From: Rikenellaceae bacterium | Lineage (GTDB): Bacteria; Bacteroidota; Bacteroidia; Bacteroidales; Rikenellaceae | NCBI GenBank assembly: GCA_902362705.1 | Contig: CABIXK010000005.1 | Coordinates: 1 to 64,000, forward strand | DNA: 64,000 nt | Direction of reading: 5' to 3' | Shown here: one piece after another, positions 46,263 through 53,225 of the stretch | How positions within the stretch are numbered: the stretch's first letter is position 1 | Layout: the number at the start of each line of letters is the position of its first letter | Program-made: the position numbers and the translations under genes | The notes under the pieces: model-generated | What the model saw: the letters and a program-made list of their open reading frames with translations, nothing else | What the model was told of the DNA's origin: nothing | Database searches by the model: none

Positions 46263-47876
46263 ATGAACATGAATCTGAAAAACATATTCGCTGTCTTGCT
46301 GCTTCCGCTCGCGCTGGGTTCCTGCTCGGACAGCTTCCTGCAGACCGATTCGCCCAACGAGCCCTCGGCCGGCACCTACTGGCAGACCGAGGACGACGCG
46401 CTGATGGCCCTCACGGCGTGCTACGACGCCATGCAGAGCCAGAATCTCTACGACGACAACATCGACGGCTGGCGCTTCGGCTTCCTCGGCCGCGAGACCT
46501 CGACCGACAACGGCGACCACACGTGGGGCGACTGGATGCTCGGCAGCTCGATCGCCCGCGGCACCTCGGCCACGACCGACGAGTGCTTCTCGATGTACTG
46601 GAACGCCAACTTCGAGGTCATCAAGCGGTGCAACCTGCTGACCGACAATATCGATCGTGTGCCTATGGAGGCCGCGAAGGTGGCCGCCTACAAGGCCGAG
46701 GCCATCGCGCTGCGCGCCCTGGCCTACTGCAACCTCACGTCGGTGTTCCGCGACGTGCCCTACCTGACCGAGTCGCTGACGCTCTCCAACCCCACGGCCG
46801 CCAAGACGCCGCGCGAGCAGATCGTCGCATCGATCGTCGCCGACATGCAGGCCACCGTCGCCGACATCCCGGCGAAGGGGCAGGCTGCCACGGGCCGCAT
46901 GACGCGCGAGGCCGCCTATGCCATCCTGGGCCGTATCGCGCTGTTCAACCGGAAGTGGGACGTGGCCATCGACGCCTACCGGCAGGTCGTCGGCAAGGTG
47001 TCGCTCTTTCGCTCGGGCGACGGCAAGGACTTCCACAAGAATTTCGCCGACCTCTTCACCCAGGCCAACGAGACCTGCGACGAGGTGCTGCTCTCGATCC
47101 ACTACAAGAGCGGCAAGGTGGGCGAGGGCAGCTGCTTCGGCGTCTGCTGGTCGGGCCCGATGAACGCCATCGAGGCCTCGATGAACCTCTGCGACGACTA
47201 CTACTGCACCGACGGCCAGCCCATCGACAAGTCGCCTCTGTTCAAGGGCAGCCTCGCCAAGGGCGGCCATACCAAGGCTGCGCCCGACTACGCCCGCTAC
47301 GAGAACCGCGACCCGCGCATGAAGGGTACGCTGATGCTGCCGGGCATGACCTGGAACGGCCGCGAGTACACCAACGACCTGCCCGCCTCGTCGACCTGCT
47401 GCATCCGCAAGTGGTACACCCCCGAGGATACGGCCAACGAGTACGACGGCGGTCTGGACTACTATGTGATCCGCTATGCCGAGGTGCTGCTCTCGCTCGC
47501 CGAGGCGATGATCGAGAAGGGCGGCTATCCGCAGGCCGAGATCACCAAGCATATCAACGAGGTGCGCGCCCGCGTGGGCATGCCCGCCGTCGAGGATGTC
47601 GCTACGGAGGGTACGAACCTCTCGCAGGAGCAGCTGCGCGCGATCGTGCGCCACGAGCGCCGCGTGGAGCTGGCCTTCGAGGATCTGCGCTTCGCCGACC
47701 TTTACCGCTGGGGCGAGTGGGAGAACGGCGTGAAGCGCATGCAGCACGACAAGGAGTTCTACGGTTTCGGCTGCTACGAGCGCGCCTACCGCGGCCCGCA
47801 GGATCTGGTATGGCCCATCCCGCAGGGCGAGATCGATACCAACGACCTGCTCGAACAGCACGCCGAGTGGAAGTAG
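46263..47876 (+). CDS. SusD-family glycan-binding lipoprotein
   Basis: 537 residues. Lipoprotein signal MNMNLKNIFAVLLLPLALGSCSDSFL with Cys at about 20. SusD features: FLQTDSPNEPSAGTYWQTEDDALMALTACYDAMQ, AEAIALRALAYCNLTSVFRDVP, and the C-terminal LRAIVRHERRVELAFEDLRFADLYRWGE. It forms the surface lid on the preceding SusC and binds the polysaccharide. It is closely followed by the second GH16 gene (2 bases between stop and ATG), which indicates co-transcription and shared substrate. Confidence 0.95.
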   Translation: MNMNLKNIFAVLLLPLALGSCSDSFLQTDSPNEPSAGTYWQTEDDALMALTACYDAMQSQNLYDDNIDGWRFGFLGRETSTDNGDHTWGDWMLGSSIARGTSATTDECFSMYWNANFEVIKRCNLLTDNIDRVPMEAAKVAAYKAEAIALRALAYCNLTSVFRDVPYLTESLTLSNPTAAKTPREQIVASIVADMQATVADIPAKGQAATGRMTREAAYAILGRIALFNRKWDVAIDAYRQVVGKVSLFRSGDGKDFHKNFADLFTQANETCDEVLLSIHYKSGKVGEGSCFGVCWSGPMNAIEASMNLCDDYYCTDGQPIDKSPLFKGSLAKGGHTKAAPDYARYENRDPRMKGTLMLPGMTWNGREYTNDLPASSTCCIRKWYTPEDTANEYDGGLDYYVIRYAEVLLSLAEAMIEKGGYPQAEITKHINEVRARVGMPAVEDVATEGTNLSQEQLRAIVRHERRVELAFEDLRFADLYRWGEWENGVKRMQHDKEFYGFGCYERAYRGPQDLVWPIPQGEIDTNDLLEQHAEWK

Positions 47877-47878
47877 CG

Positions 47879-48844
47879 ATGAGACGAGCTGCCTTTATCT
47901 GCTGTATCGCTCTGGCAGCGGGCACGACCGCCTGCGGCCGCCGTGCGGTACCGGCCGGCGAAGAACCGACGCCGGCCGGTGCTCCGGCGACCGAGTATGC
48001 GGGCTACGAGCTGGTGTGGGCCGACGAGTTCGATGAGCCCGGCCGCCCGGCCGCCCACTGGTCCTACGAGCAGGGGTTCGTGCGCAACCGCGAGTTGCAG
48101 TGGTATCAGCCCGACAACGCTACCGTGGAGAACGGATGTCTGGTCATCACCGGGCGGCGCGAGACGGTGGTCAACCCCCTCTACGACCCCGAGAGCCGCG
48201 ACTGGCGGCGCGAGCGGCCCCAGGCCGAGTTCACCTCGTCGTGCGTGACCACGCGCGAGAGCTTCGCCTTCCGCTATGGGCGTCTGGAGGTGCGGGCCCG
48301 CATCCCCGTGGCGCGCGGCGCCTGGCCGGCGATCTGGACCCTCGGCAACCGCTGGGGGTGGCCCGCCAACGGCGAGGTCGACGTCATGGAGTTCTACCGC
48401 CGCGCCCAGGCGGCGCCTCCGGGCGGCGAGAAGCGCGAGGCGGCGGAGGCCGGACCCGAGATTCCGATCATCCTGGCCAACGCCTGCTGGATGGGTCCCG
48501 ACGGACGCGATGCGTGGGACGAGGGCACGGTGCCCTTCGCCCATTTTCTGGAGCTGAACCCCCGCTGGGCGTCGAAATTCCACCTCTGGCGCATGGACTG
48601 GGACGCCGACTTCATCCGCATCTGGCTCGACGGCGAGCTGATGAACGAGATCGACCTCAGGCAGGCCGACTGCGGGGGCGGCGCGAACCGCGACGTCAAC
48701 CCCTTCTCGAACGACGTGGAGGATTTCGGCCACTATATCCTGCTCAACCTGGCGCTGGGCGGACATGGCGGCGAGCCCGACATCGAGGCCTTCCCGCTGC
48801 GCTACGAAGTCGACTTCGTGCGCGTCTACCGCGCTGCGGAGTAG
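47879..48844 (+). CDS. GH16-family glycanase lipoprotein
   Basis: 321 residues from ATG 47879, two bases after the susD stop. MRRAAFICCIALAAGTTACG is a lipoprotein signal. The GH16 domain begins YELVWADEFDEPGRP and contains RLEVRARIPVARGAWPAIW and the catalytic motif NGEVDVMEFY (ExDxxE). It is longer than the GH16 at 38.7 kb, with an extra loop rich in Ala/Pro/Glu (about residues 177-198) after the catalytic strand. The ending (GGEPDIEAFPLRYEVDFVRVYR) is typical for laminarinase-like GH16. Two GH16 enzymes with one SusC-SusD pair suggest a backbone-cleaving locus for a beta-glucan such as laminarin; an algal galactan cannot be excluded. Confidence 0.94.
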   Translation: MRRAAFICCIALAAGTTACGRRAVPAGEEPTPAGAPATEYAGYELVWADEFDEPGRPAAHWSYEQGFVRNRELQWYQPDNATVENGCLVITGRRETVVNPLYDPESRDWRRERPQAEFTSSCVTTRESFAFRYGRLEVRARIPVARGAWPAIWTLGNRWGWPANGEVDVMEFYRRAQAAPPGGEKREAAEAGPEIPIILANACWMGPDGRDAWDEGTVPFAHFLELNPRWASKFHLWRMDWDADFIRIWLDGELMNEIDLRQADCGGGANRDVNPFSNDVEDFGHYILLNLALGGHGGEPDIEAFPLRYEVDFVRVYRAAE

Positions 48845-48863
48845 GGGAGAGCATATACAACGA

Positions 48864-48897
48864 GCGGCCCGGAGCATTGAGCTCCGGGCCGCTTTTT
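48864..48897 (+). terminator. Terminator of the glycan utilization locus
   Basis: gcggcccggagc (48864-48875) pairs with gctccgggccgc (48881-48892), loop attga, followed by T5. Confidence 0.88.
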
Positions 48898-48946
48898 CGT
48901 TGGGATGCGGGGCGGCGGGCGGTTGCGCTGTGTGTTGCGGCGGTGC

Positions 48947-49747
48947 CTATTCGGCCACCTCCTGCTTGGTGCGCTTGCGGTGGCCGATGGCCAGATAACG
49001 TTGCAGGGTCTGTTGCAGGCGCGCGGGGTCGAGGTTGCGGCGCAGCTCGCCGTCCTTGGCCACGGAGATGCCCCCCGTCTCCTCCGAGACGATCACGATG
49101 ATGGCGTCGGAGATCTCGCTCATGCCGATGGCCGCGCGGTGGCGCGTGCCGTAGTCCTTCGGCACGTCGCTCTGCGTGACGGGCAGGATACACTTGGCCG
49201 CCACGATGCGGTCGCCCTCGATCACCACGGCACCGTCGTGCAGCGGGGCGTTCTTGAAGAAGATGTTCTTGAGGAGCGACGTCGAGACGCGCGCGTCGAG
49301 GGCGATGCCCCCCTCGGTAATCAGGCGCAGGTCGCTCTGCTGGCCGATGATGATGAGCGCCCCGGTGCGCGTGGCCGCCATCTCGCGGCATGCCGTGACG
49401 ATGGGCGCCACGTTGGTCTGGATGGGGTCCTCGCCGGCCGAGAAGATGCGCGTGATGAAGTTGAACTGCTTCTGCCGCATGCCGATCATCTGCAGGAAGC
49501 GCCGCAGCTCGGGCTGGAAGACGATGATCAGCGCGATGGTTCCCACCGAGATCAGCTGCCCGAGGATCGTCGAGAGCAGCTCCATGTTGAGGGTACGCAC
49601 CACGACCCACAGCAGATAGACGGCGATGATGCCCGAGAGGATGTAGGGGGCGTTGGTCCCTTTGGTCGTGCGGTAGATCAGATACATGATCAGCGCGACC
49701 AGCAGGATGTCGATCGCGTCGATGAAGGAGAACGGTACGAAACCCAT
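48947..49747 (-). CDS. cdaA: Membrane diadenylate cyclase CdaA
   Basis: 266 residues. Three membrane segments fill the first 85 residues (IDILLVALIMYLIY, APYILSGIIAVYLLWVVV, ISVGTIALIIVF). The DAC domain follows with the catalytic signatures PLHDGAVVI (DGA) and GTRHRAAIG (RHR). It makes cyclic di-AMP from two ATP, a second messenger for potassium, osmotic and envelope control. No YbbR-like partner is adjacent, unlike in Firmicutes. It has tandem promoters within a copy of the dispersed repeat (49770-49895). Confidence 0.94.
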   Translation of the reverse strand: MGFVPFSFIDAIDILLVALIMYLIYRTTKGTNAPYILSGIIAVYLLWVVVRTLNMELLSTILGQLISVGTIALIIVFQPELRRFLQMIGMRQKQFNFITRIFSAGEDPIQTNVAPIVTACREMAATRTGALIIIGQQSDLRLITEGGIALDARVSTSLLKNIFFKNAPLHDGAVVIEGDRIVAAKCILPVTQSDVPKDYGTRHRAAIGMSEISDAIIVIVSEETGGISVAKDGELRRNLDPARLQQTLQRYLAIGHRKRTKQEVAE

Positions 49748-49769
49748 AGCGTGCGGCTTTTAGATGGCA

Positions 49770-49895
49770 CAAAGATACGAATAAGCCGAAAACAAAACCA
49801 AACTTGTTTGGATTTTGTTGAGGCGAAGTATCTTCGACGAAGTCAAAGATAGTGACAAGCGAGGGGCAAAAGCAAGCTCGCCTGCATTTTGCCGG
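49770..49895 (-). promoter_or_regulatory. Dispersed promoter-bearing repeat upstream of cdaA
   Basis: Two promoters in tandem on the minus strand: TTG (49875-49873)-N21-TATCTTTG (49851-49844) and TTTG (49802-49799)-N21-TATCTTTG (49777-49770). Between them lies gacttcgtcgaagatacttcg, shared almost base for base with the copy at 51842-51922; upstream lies ggcaaaatgcaggcgagctt, shared with all copies. The nearer box is about 22 bases from the cdaA ATG. Confidence 0.75.
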
Positions 49896-49925
49896 GCGTG
49901 GGTATCCTGGGCGCAGCCCGAAGCG

Positions 49926-49964
49926 CGAAAAAGCCGGCCCTTCCGTCGGGGAGGGGCCGGCTTT
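49926..49964 (-). terminator. Terminator of the amidase gene
   Basis: aaagccggccc (49930-49940) pairs with gggccggcttt (49954-49964); on the minus strand the stem is followed by T residues (A run near 49928-49932). It lies 15 bases after the amidase stop. Confidence 0.8.
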
Positions 49965-49978
49965 CGGCGTCGGGGCGG

Positions 49979-51046
49979 CTATCGGTCGAGCGCGACCTGC
50001 ACCACGGGCTGCCGCTGCTCGCGGTCGAGCGGGCCGCTGCGGTAGGGCGTCGAGGCGAAGTCGATCCGGGCCAGGTCGATGCAGCGGATCGTGCTGTCGT
50101 AGGCCGTGCGGTAGTAGACGCGGCGGTGGGTGAGGTCGATCGCTGAGGTCCACTGCGTGGCGCTGGGGATGTCGGGAGCCTCTCCCGCGGGGTGCTCGAT
50201 GCCGATGGGGATGTCGAAGAGGTTGAGCAGGTGGAAGCATTGCACCACGGCGCCGAAGGTGTCGGCCTGCTGCGGCGCCGTGGCGCGGTAGAAGGCTGCG
50301 CGCACGAAGCGCGACGGGGGTGTGGCGTCGCCCGGCAGGCCGAGCATGCCCGAACTGCTGCCCGTGGGTAGCAGCGTGTGCGTGCCCAGCGTCAGCGGCT
50401 CGGCGTTGCCCGGGCGCAGGTTGACGTAGTTGTCGAGGTTGGTCAGCTGCCACTCGAATCCCGGGGCGTTGGTCAGCACGCCCACCGGGTTCTCGAAGAA
50501 GCGGGCCTCGCCTCCGACGATCTCCAGCACCACCTGCCGCCCCGAGGGCTCGCCGATGCGCCAGTGGACCACCGACGCGGGTTCGAGTCCCGCCACGCGG
50601 ATCGACGCGAGGCGCTCCTTCACCTCGTCGATCGAGGCGCACTGGGTGAGGATCCACGAGACGAGCTGCAGGTCGGAGACCGTGCGCTCCTTCTGCGCCG
50701 GATCGTAGGGCCGGTAGCCGCCGTAGCGGGGGAAGAAGAAGAGGCCGGCCGAGAGCCCCGCCTCGTTGATCCCCTCGGCGATGAACTCCTCGGCGACCAC
50801 CGAGAGGCCCACGGCGCCGTAGCGGGCCCGGAACGCGAGGCCGTCGGCGCCCGAGGGGGTGAGCGAACGCAGGGCGTGGCCGCGCGGCAGCACGACGTAG
50901 CGGCTGCTCAGCGGGCCCTGCGCCCACTCGATCGTGCGGCCCTGCACGTAGCTGCCGTCGGCCGCCGTGAGCGAGATGCCGGTGCAGGCGATGGCCTGGA
51001 AGGCGCCGCATGCCGCGGCGGCGCCCAGCAGAAGGTGTTTTGTCAT
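49979..51046 (-). CDS. Choloylglycine hydrolase / linear amide C-N hydrolase (Ntn family)
   Basis: 355 residues. A signal peptide ends just before Cys21 (FQAIACTGIS), so cleavage would expose the catalytic N-terminal Cys of the Ntn-hydrolase fold and the enzyme would act in the periplasm or outside. The conserved Arg follows in GRTIEW; the next position is Glu where many bile salt hydrolases have Asp. Further motifs: VLTNAPGFEWQLTNLDNY and GLPGDATPPSRFVRAAF. Relatives are bile salt hydrolases and penicillin V acylases; this variant pattern does not decide between conjugated bile acids and other N-acyl amides such as quorum signals. Monocistronic. Confidence 0.85.
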   Translation of the reverse strand: MTKHLLLGAAAACGAFQAIACTGISLTAADGSYVQGRTIEWAQGPLSSRYVVLPRGHALRSLTPSGADGLAFRARYGAVGLSVVAEEFIAEGINEAGLSAGLFFFPRYGGYRPYDPAQKERTVSDLQLVSWILTQCASIDEVKERLASIRVAGLEPASVVHWRIGEPSGRQVVLEIVGGEARFFENPVGVLTNAPGFEWQLTNLDNYVNLRPGNAEPLTLGTHTLLPTGSSSGMLGLPGDATPPSRFVRAAFYRATAPQQADTFGAVVQCFHLLNLFDIPIGIEHPAGEAPDIPSATQWTSAIDLTHRRVYYRTAYDSTIRCIDLARIDFASTPYRSGPLDREQRQPVVQVALDR

Positions 51047-51150
51047 CGGATGTCTGTTTTGGGGCTGTATGCTCCATCCGATGCAAAAAGAGGGCCGAAC
51101 GGCCGTCGGCGCCCGATAAAACGGGGCCCGGGTCCCGATAAACCCGATAA

Positions 51151-51189
51151 AAAAGAAAACGACCGTCCCCTTGCGTGAAGGGACGGTCG
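51151..51189 (-). terminator. Terminator of the OmpH-like gene
   Basis: cgaccgtccc (51160-51169) pairs with gggacggtcg (51180-51189); on the minus strand it is followed by ttttctttttt. Confidence 0.85.
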
Positions 51190-51211
51190 CATGCGCGGAC
51201 GGGTGTCCGGC

Positions 51212-51796
51212 CTATTTCTCGATCTGTTTCTTGTCGGCGGCGTAGAGCTCGTTGACCTTGGCCAGCACGGACTGGCTGATGTCGAGCGTCGAGTCGGCGT
51301 CGATCAGGGCCGAGGCGTTGACGATGAGCTTGTAGCGCTTGTCGGAGTTGACCTCGCGGATGGCGCGCTGGAGCAGATCCTGCGCGCGGTTGGTGAAGAC
51401 GAAGTTCTCCTCGTCGAGCTTCTGGGCCTCCTTCTGGGCCGAGCTCTGGAACGAGGCGGCGCGCTGCTCGATGCGCTTCTGCTGGGCCTGGGCGTCGCTG
51501 GTGGTGATGAGCCCCTTCTGGTATTTCTCCTGGAGCTGTGCGGCCTCGGCCTGGAGGTTCTGCTCGCGCTGGGCCCAGCTCTTCTGAGCCTTCTGGGTCT
51601 TCTCCTGCAGCGCGGCGCCCTCGGTCTTGTAGAGGTCGCTCTGGGCCAGCACGGCCTCGGGCGATACGATGGCGATGTCGGAGGCCTCGATCCGGCCGGT
51701 AGCCTCCTCGGCCGGAGCCTCGGCGGACTGCTGCTTCGGCCCGCAGGCGGTCAGGACCAGGGCTGCGGCCAGTGCCGAAAATAGCATCTTCTTCAT
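51212..51796 (-). CDS. OmpH/Skp-family lipoprotein
   Basis: About 194 residues from ATG 51796 (MKKMLFSALAAALVLTACGP), a lipoprotein signal; an in-frame ATG 16 codons upstream overlaps the promoter region. After an Ala/Glu-rich spacer the protein is a long charged helix rich in Gln, Lys and Glu (about 55-150), then a small beta-helical end (YKLIVNASALIDADSTLDISQSVLAKVNELY), the OmpH/Skp pattern of two coiled-coil arms on a trimerisation base. Skp proteins chaperone outer-membrane proteins in the periplasm. Being a lipoprotein is unusual for classical Skp but not rare in Bacteroidota relatives. Confidence 0.83.
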   Translation of the reverse strand: MKKMLFSALAAALVLTACGPKQQSAEAPAEEATGRIEASDIAIVSPEAVLAQSDLYKTEGAALQEKTQKAQKSWAQREQNLQAEAAQLQEKYQKGLITTSDAQAQQKRIEQRAASFQSSAQKEAQKLDEENFVFTNRAQDLLQRAIREVNSDKRYKLIVNASALIDADSTLDISQSVLAKVNELYAADKKQIEK

Positions 51797-51841
51797 AGTT
51801 CGGGTATGCGTTTTTGGGTTAAAATTTCTCTTTAAAACATG

Positions 51842-51922
51842 CAAAGATACGAATTAGCGGCGATAAAAGCAAGTCTGCCTGCATTTTGTCGGACCGAAGT
51901 GTCTTTGGCGAAGTCAAAGATA
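51842..51922 (-). promoter_or_regulatory. Dispersed promoter-bearing repeat upstream of the OmpH-like gene
   Basis: Minus strand: an outer -7 box TATCTTTG (51922-51915), then gacttcgccaaagacacttcg, then gacaaaatgcaggcagactt, then TTG (51872-51870)-N20-TATCTTTG (51849-51842). The order and spacing match the copies at glgB and cdaA. The inner promoter lies 45 bases before the ATG at 51796. Confidence 0.75.
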
Positions 51923-51934
51923 GAAAAAAATCCG

Positions 51935-51942
51935 TATTTTTG
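51935..51942 (+). promoter_or_regulatory. -7 box of ruvA
   Basis: TATTTTTG on the plus strand, 30 bases before the ruvA ATG and 12 bp from the outer, opposite-facing box of the dispersed repeat. Confidence 0.5.
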
Positions 51943-51972
51943 CCTTGTTTACGTGAAAAAATCGGAGAGAAC

Positions 51973-52551
51973 ATGTATGAATATATAAGCGGAACGGTGG
52001 CCGAGGCGGCCCCGACCCATGCGGTCGTCGATGCGGGCGGGGTGGGGTATTACCTCCATATCTCGCTCGAAACATTTGCGGCCGTGGAGCATGCGCAGCA
52101 GGCGAAACTCTGGGTCCACCAAGTCGTGCGCGAGGATGCGCAGCTGCTCTACGGTTTCGCGACGAAGGCCGAGCGCGAGCTCTTCCGCCTGCTCATCGGA
52201 GTCTCGGGCGTGGGCGGCAACACGGCGCGGACGATCCTATCGACCTACTCGCCCCGCGAGCTGCAAGGGATCATCGCCGCCGGCAACGCCGTGCTCCTCA
52301 AGAACGTCAAGGGGCTGGGACTCAAGACGGCGCAGAAGATCATCGTGGAGCTCAGCGGCAAGCTCGCCCTCTCGACCGACCTGGGCGAGGGATCCGTGCC
52401 CGCGGGTGCCGACACCGACGAGGCGATCGCGGCGCTGGTCATGCTGGGCTTTGCCAAGAGCGCGGCCGAGAAGGCCGTGCGGCAGGCCGTGCGCGAGCAG
52501 CCCGCAGCGGCCGTGGAGCAGATCGTGCGTCTGGCCCTGAAGATGTTGTAG
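51973..52551 (+). CDS. ruvA: Holliday junction branch migration subunit RuvA
   Basis: 192 residues from ATG 51973 (MYEYISGTVAE). N-terminal OB-fold (VVDAGGVGYYLHIS), then two helix-hairpin-helix motifs (LLIGVSGVGGNTARTIL and LKNVKGLGLKTAQKIIVEL), and the C-terminal domain that contacts RuvB (DEAIAALVMLGFAKSAAEKAV). RuvA tetramers hold the Holliday junction. No ruvB or ruvC is adjacent. Confidence 0.96.
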   Translation: MYEYISGTVAEAAPTHAVVDAGGVGYYLHISLETFAAVEHAQQAKLWVHQVVREDAQLLYGFATKAERELFRLLIGVSGVGGNTARTILSTYSPRELQGIIAAGNAVLLKNVKGLGLKTAQKIIVELSGKLALSTDLGEGSVPAGADTDEAIAALVMLGFAKSAAEKAVRQAVREQPAAAVEQIVRLALKML

Positions 52552-52560
52552 GGCGGTGAG

Positions 52561-52591
52561 TTGGAGGGAAAGAAATTTTGTCGTATCTTTG
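52561..52591 (+). promoter_or_regulatory. Promoter directly before the FKBP-like lipoprotein gene
   Basis: TTG (52561-52563), 20-bp spacer, TATCTTTG (52584-52591). The nearest in-frame ATG (52598) is 6 bases after the box and the second (52604) 12 bases after, so little or no leader remains. Confidence 0.65.
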
Positions 52592-52603
52592 TCGATTATG
52601 CCG

Positions 52604-53209
52604 ATGAAACGATTGTTCGCATGCCTCGCCCTGGCGGGGGCGCTGCTCGCCGGATGCTCCGACGAGGAGGATGTGCTGCCCGACCAGCAGAAGCGCATGG
52701 AGTCCTACCTGCGTTCGACCCATGCGCCGCGCCTGGTGCACGAGCAGGAGATCGCCGACGAGCAGCTGCCCTGCTACTCGACGGCGGGCAATACGGTCTA
52801 CCGCTACATCGCCAACCGCTACGACCCCGAGCGGCCCGCGCGGCGCGAAGTGGGGGAGCGGTCGTCGGTGCGGATCACCTTCCGCGCCTACGTCTTCTCC
52901 TTCGCCAACATCATCACCTCGGGCCAGAGCGTCACGATGCCCTACTACACCAACGACCCGCTGCTGCGCGACGCCTTCCTCTCCCTCGAGGGGTTCAACC
53001 CCGCGGGGTGGAGCTTCGAGCCGCTGGCGATCGAAATGGGGCGCGGCGACATACTAAAAGGGCTCCGTCTCGCGTTACTCGGTTGTCGCGAGGGCGACGA
53101 GGTGGAGGCCTACATGACCTACAACATGGCCTACGGCGGCGACGACTTCTCGGTGGTGCCCGAGCAGAGCCCCGTGGCGATCTTTTTCACCGTCGACAGC
53201 GTAGAATAA
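52604..53209 (+). CDS. FKBP-like peptidyl-prolyl isomerase lipoprotein
   Basis: About 201 residues from ATG 52604 (MKRLFACLALAGALLAGCSDEED, lipobox Cys); ATG 52598 would add two residues. The C-terminal half follows the FKBP fold: VRITFRAYVFSFANIITSG, the LKGLRLALLGCREGDEVEAYMTYNMAYGG segment matching the 'G-L-x-G-M-x-x-G-E-x-x-x-x-x-I-P-x-x-x-A-Y-G' core, and a last strand PVAIFFTVDSVE. The tip residues differ from active FKBPs, so isomerase activity is uncertain. It is followed 16 bases later by a second, larger FKBP-like lipoprotein. It may assist folding of exported proteins. Confidence 0.7.
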   Translation: MKRLFACLALAGALLAGCSDEEDVLPDQQKRMESYLRSTHAPRLVHEQEIADEQLPCYSTAGNTVYRYIANRYDPERPARREVGERSSVRITFRAYVFSFANIITSGQSVTMPYYTNDPLLRDAFLSLEGFNPAGWSFEPLAIEMGRGDILKGLRLALLGCREGDEVEAYMTYNMAYGGDDFSVVPEQSPVAIFFTVDSVE

Positions 53210-53225
53210 CAGTAAACCCGAAATA

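Noticed and set aside
43217-46375. A 1,052-codon open frame on the minus strand
   Set aside because: Antisense of the second SusC gene.
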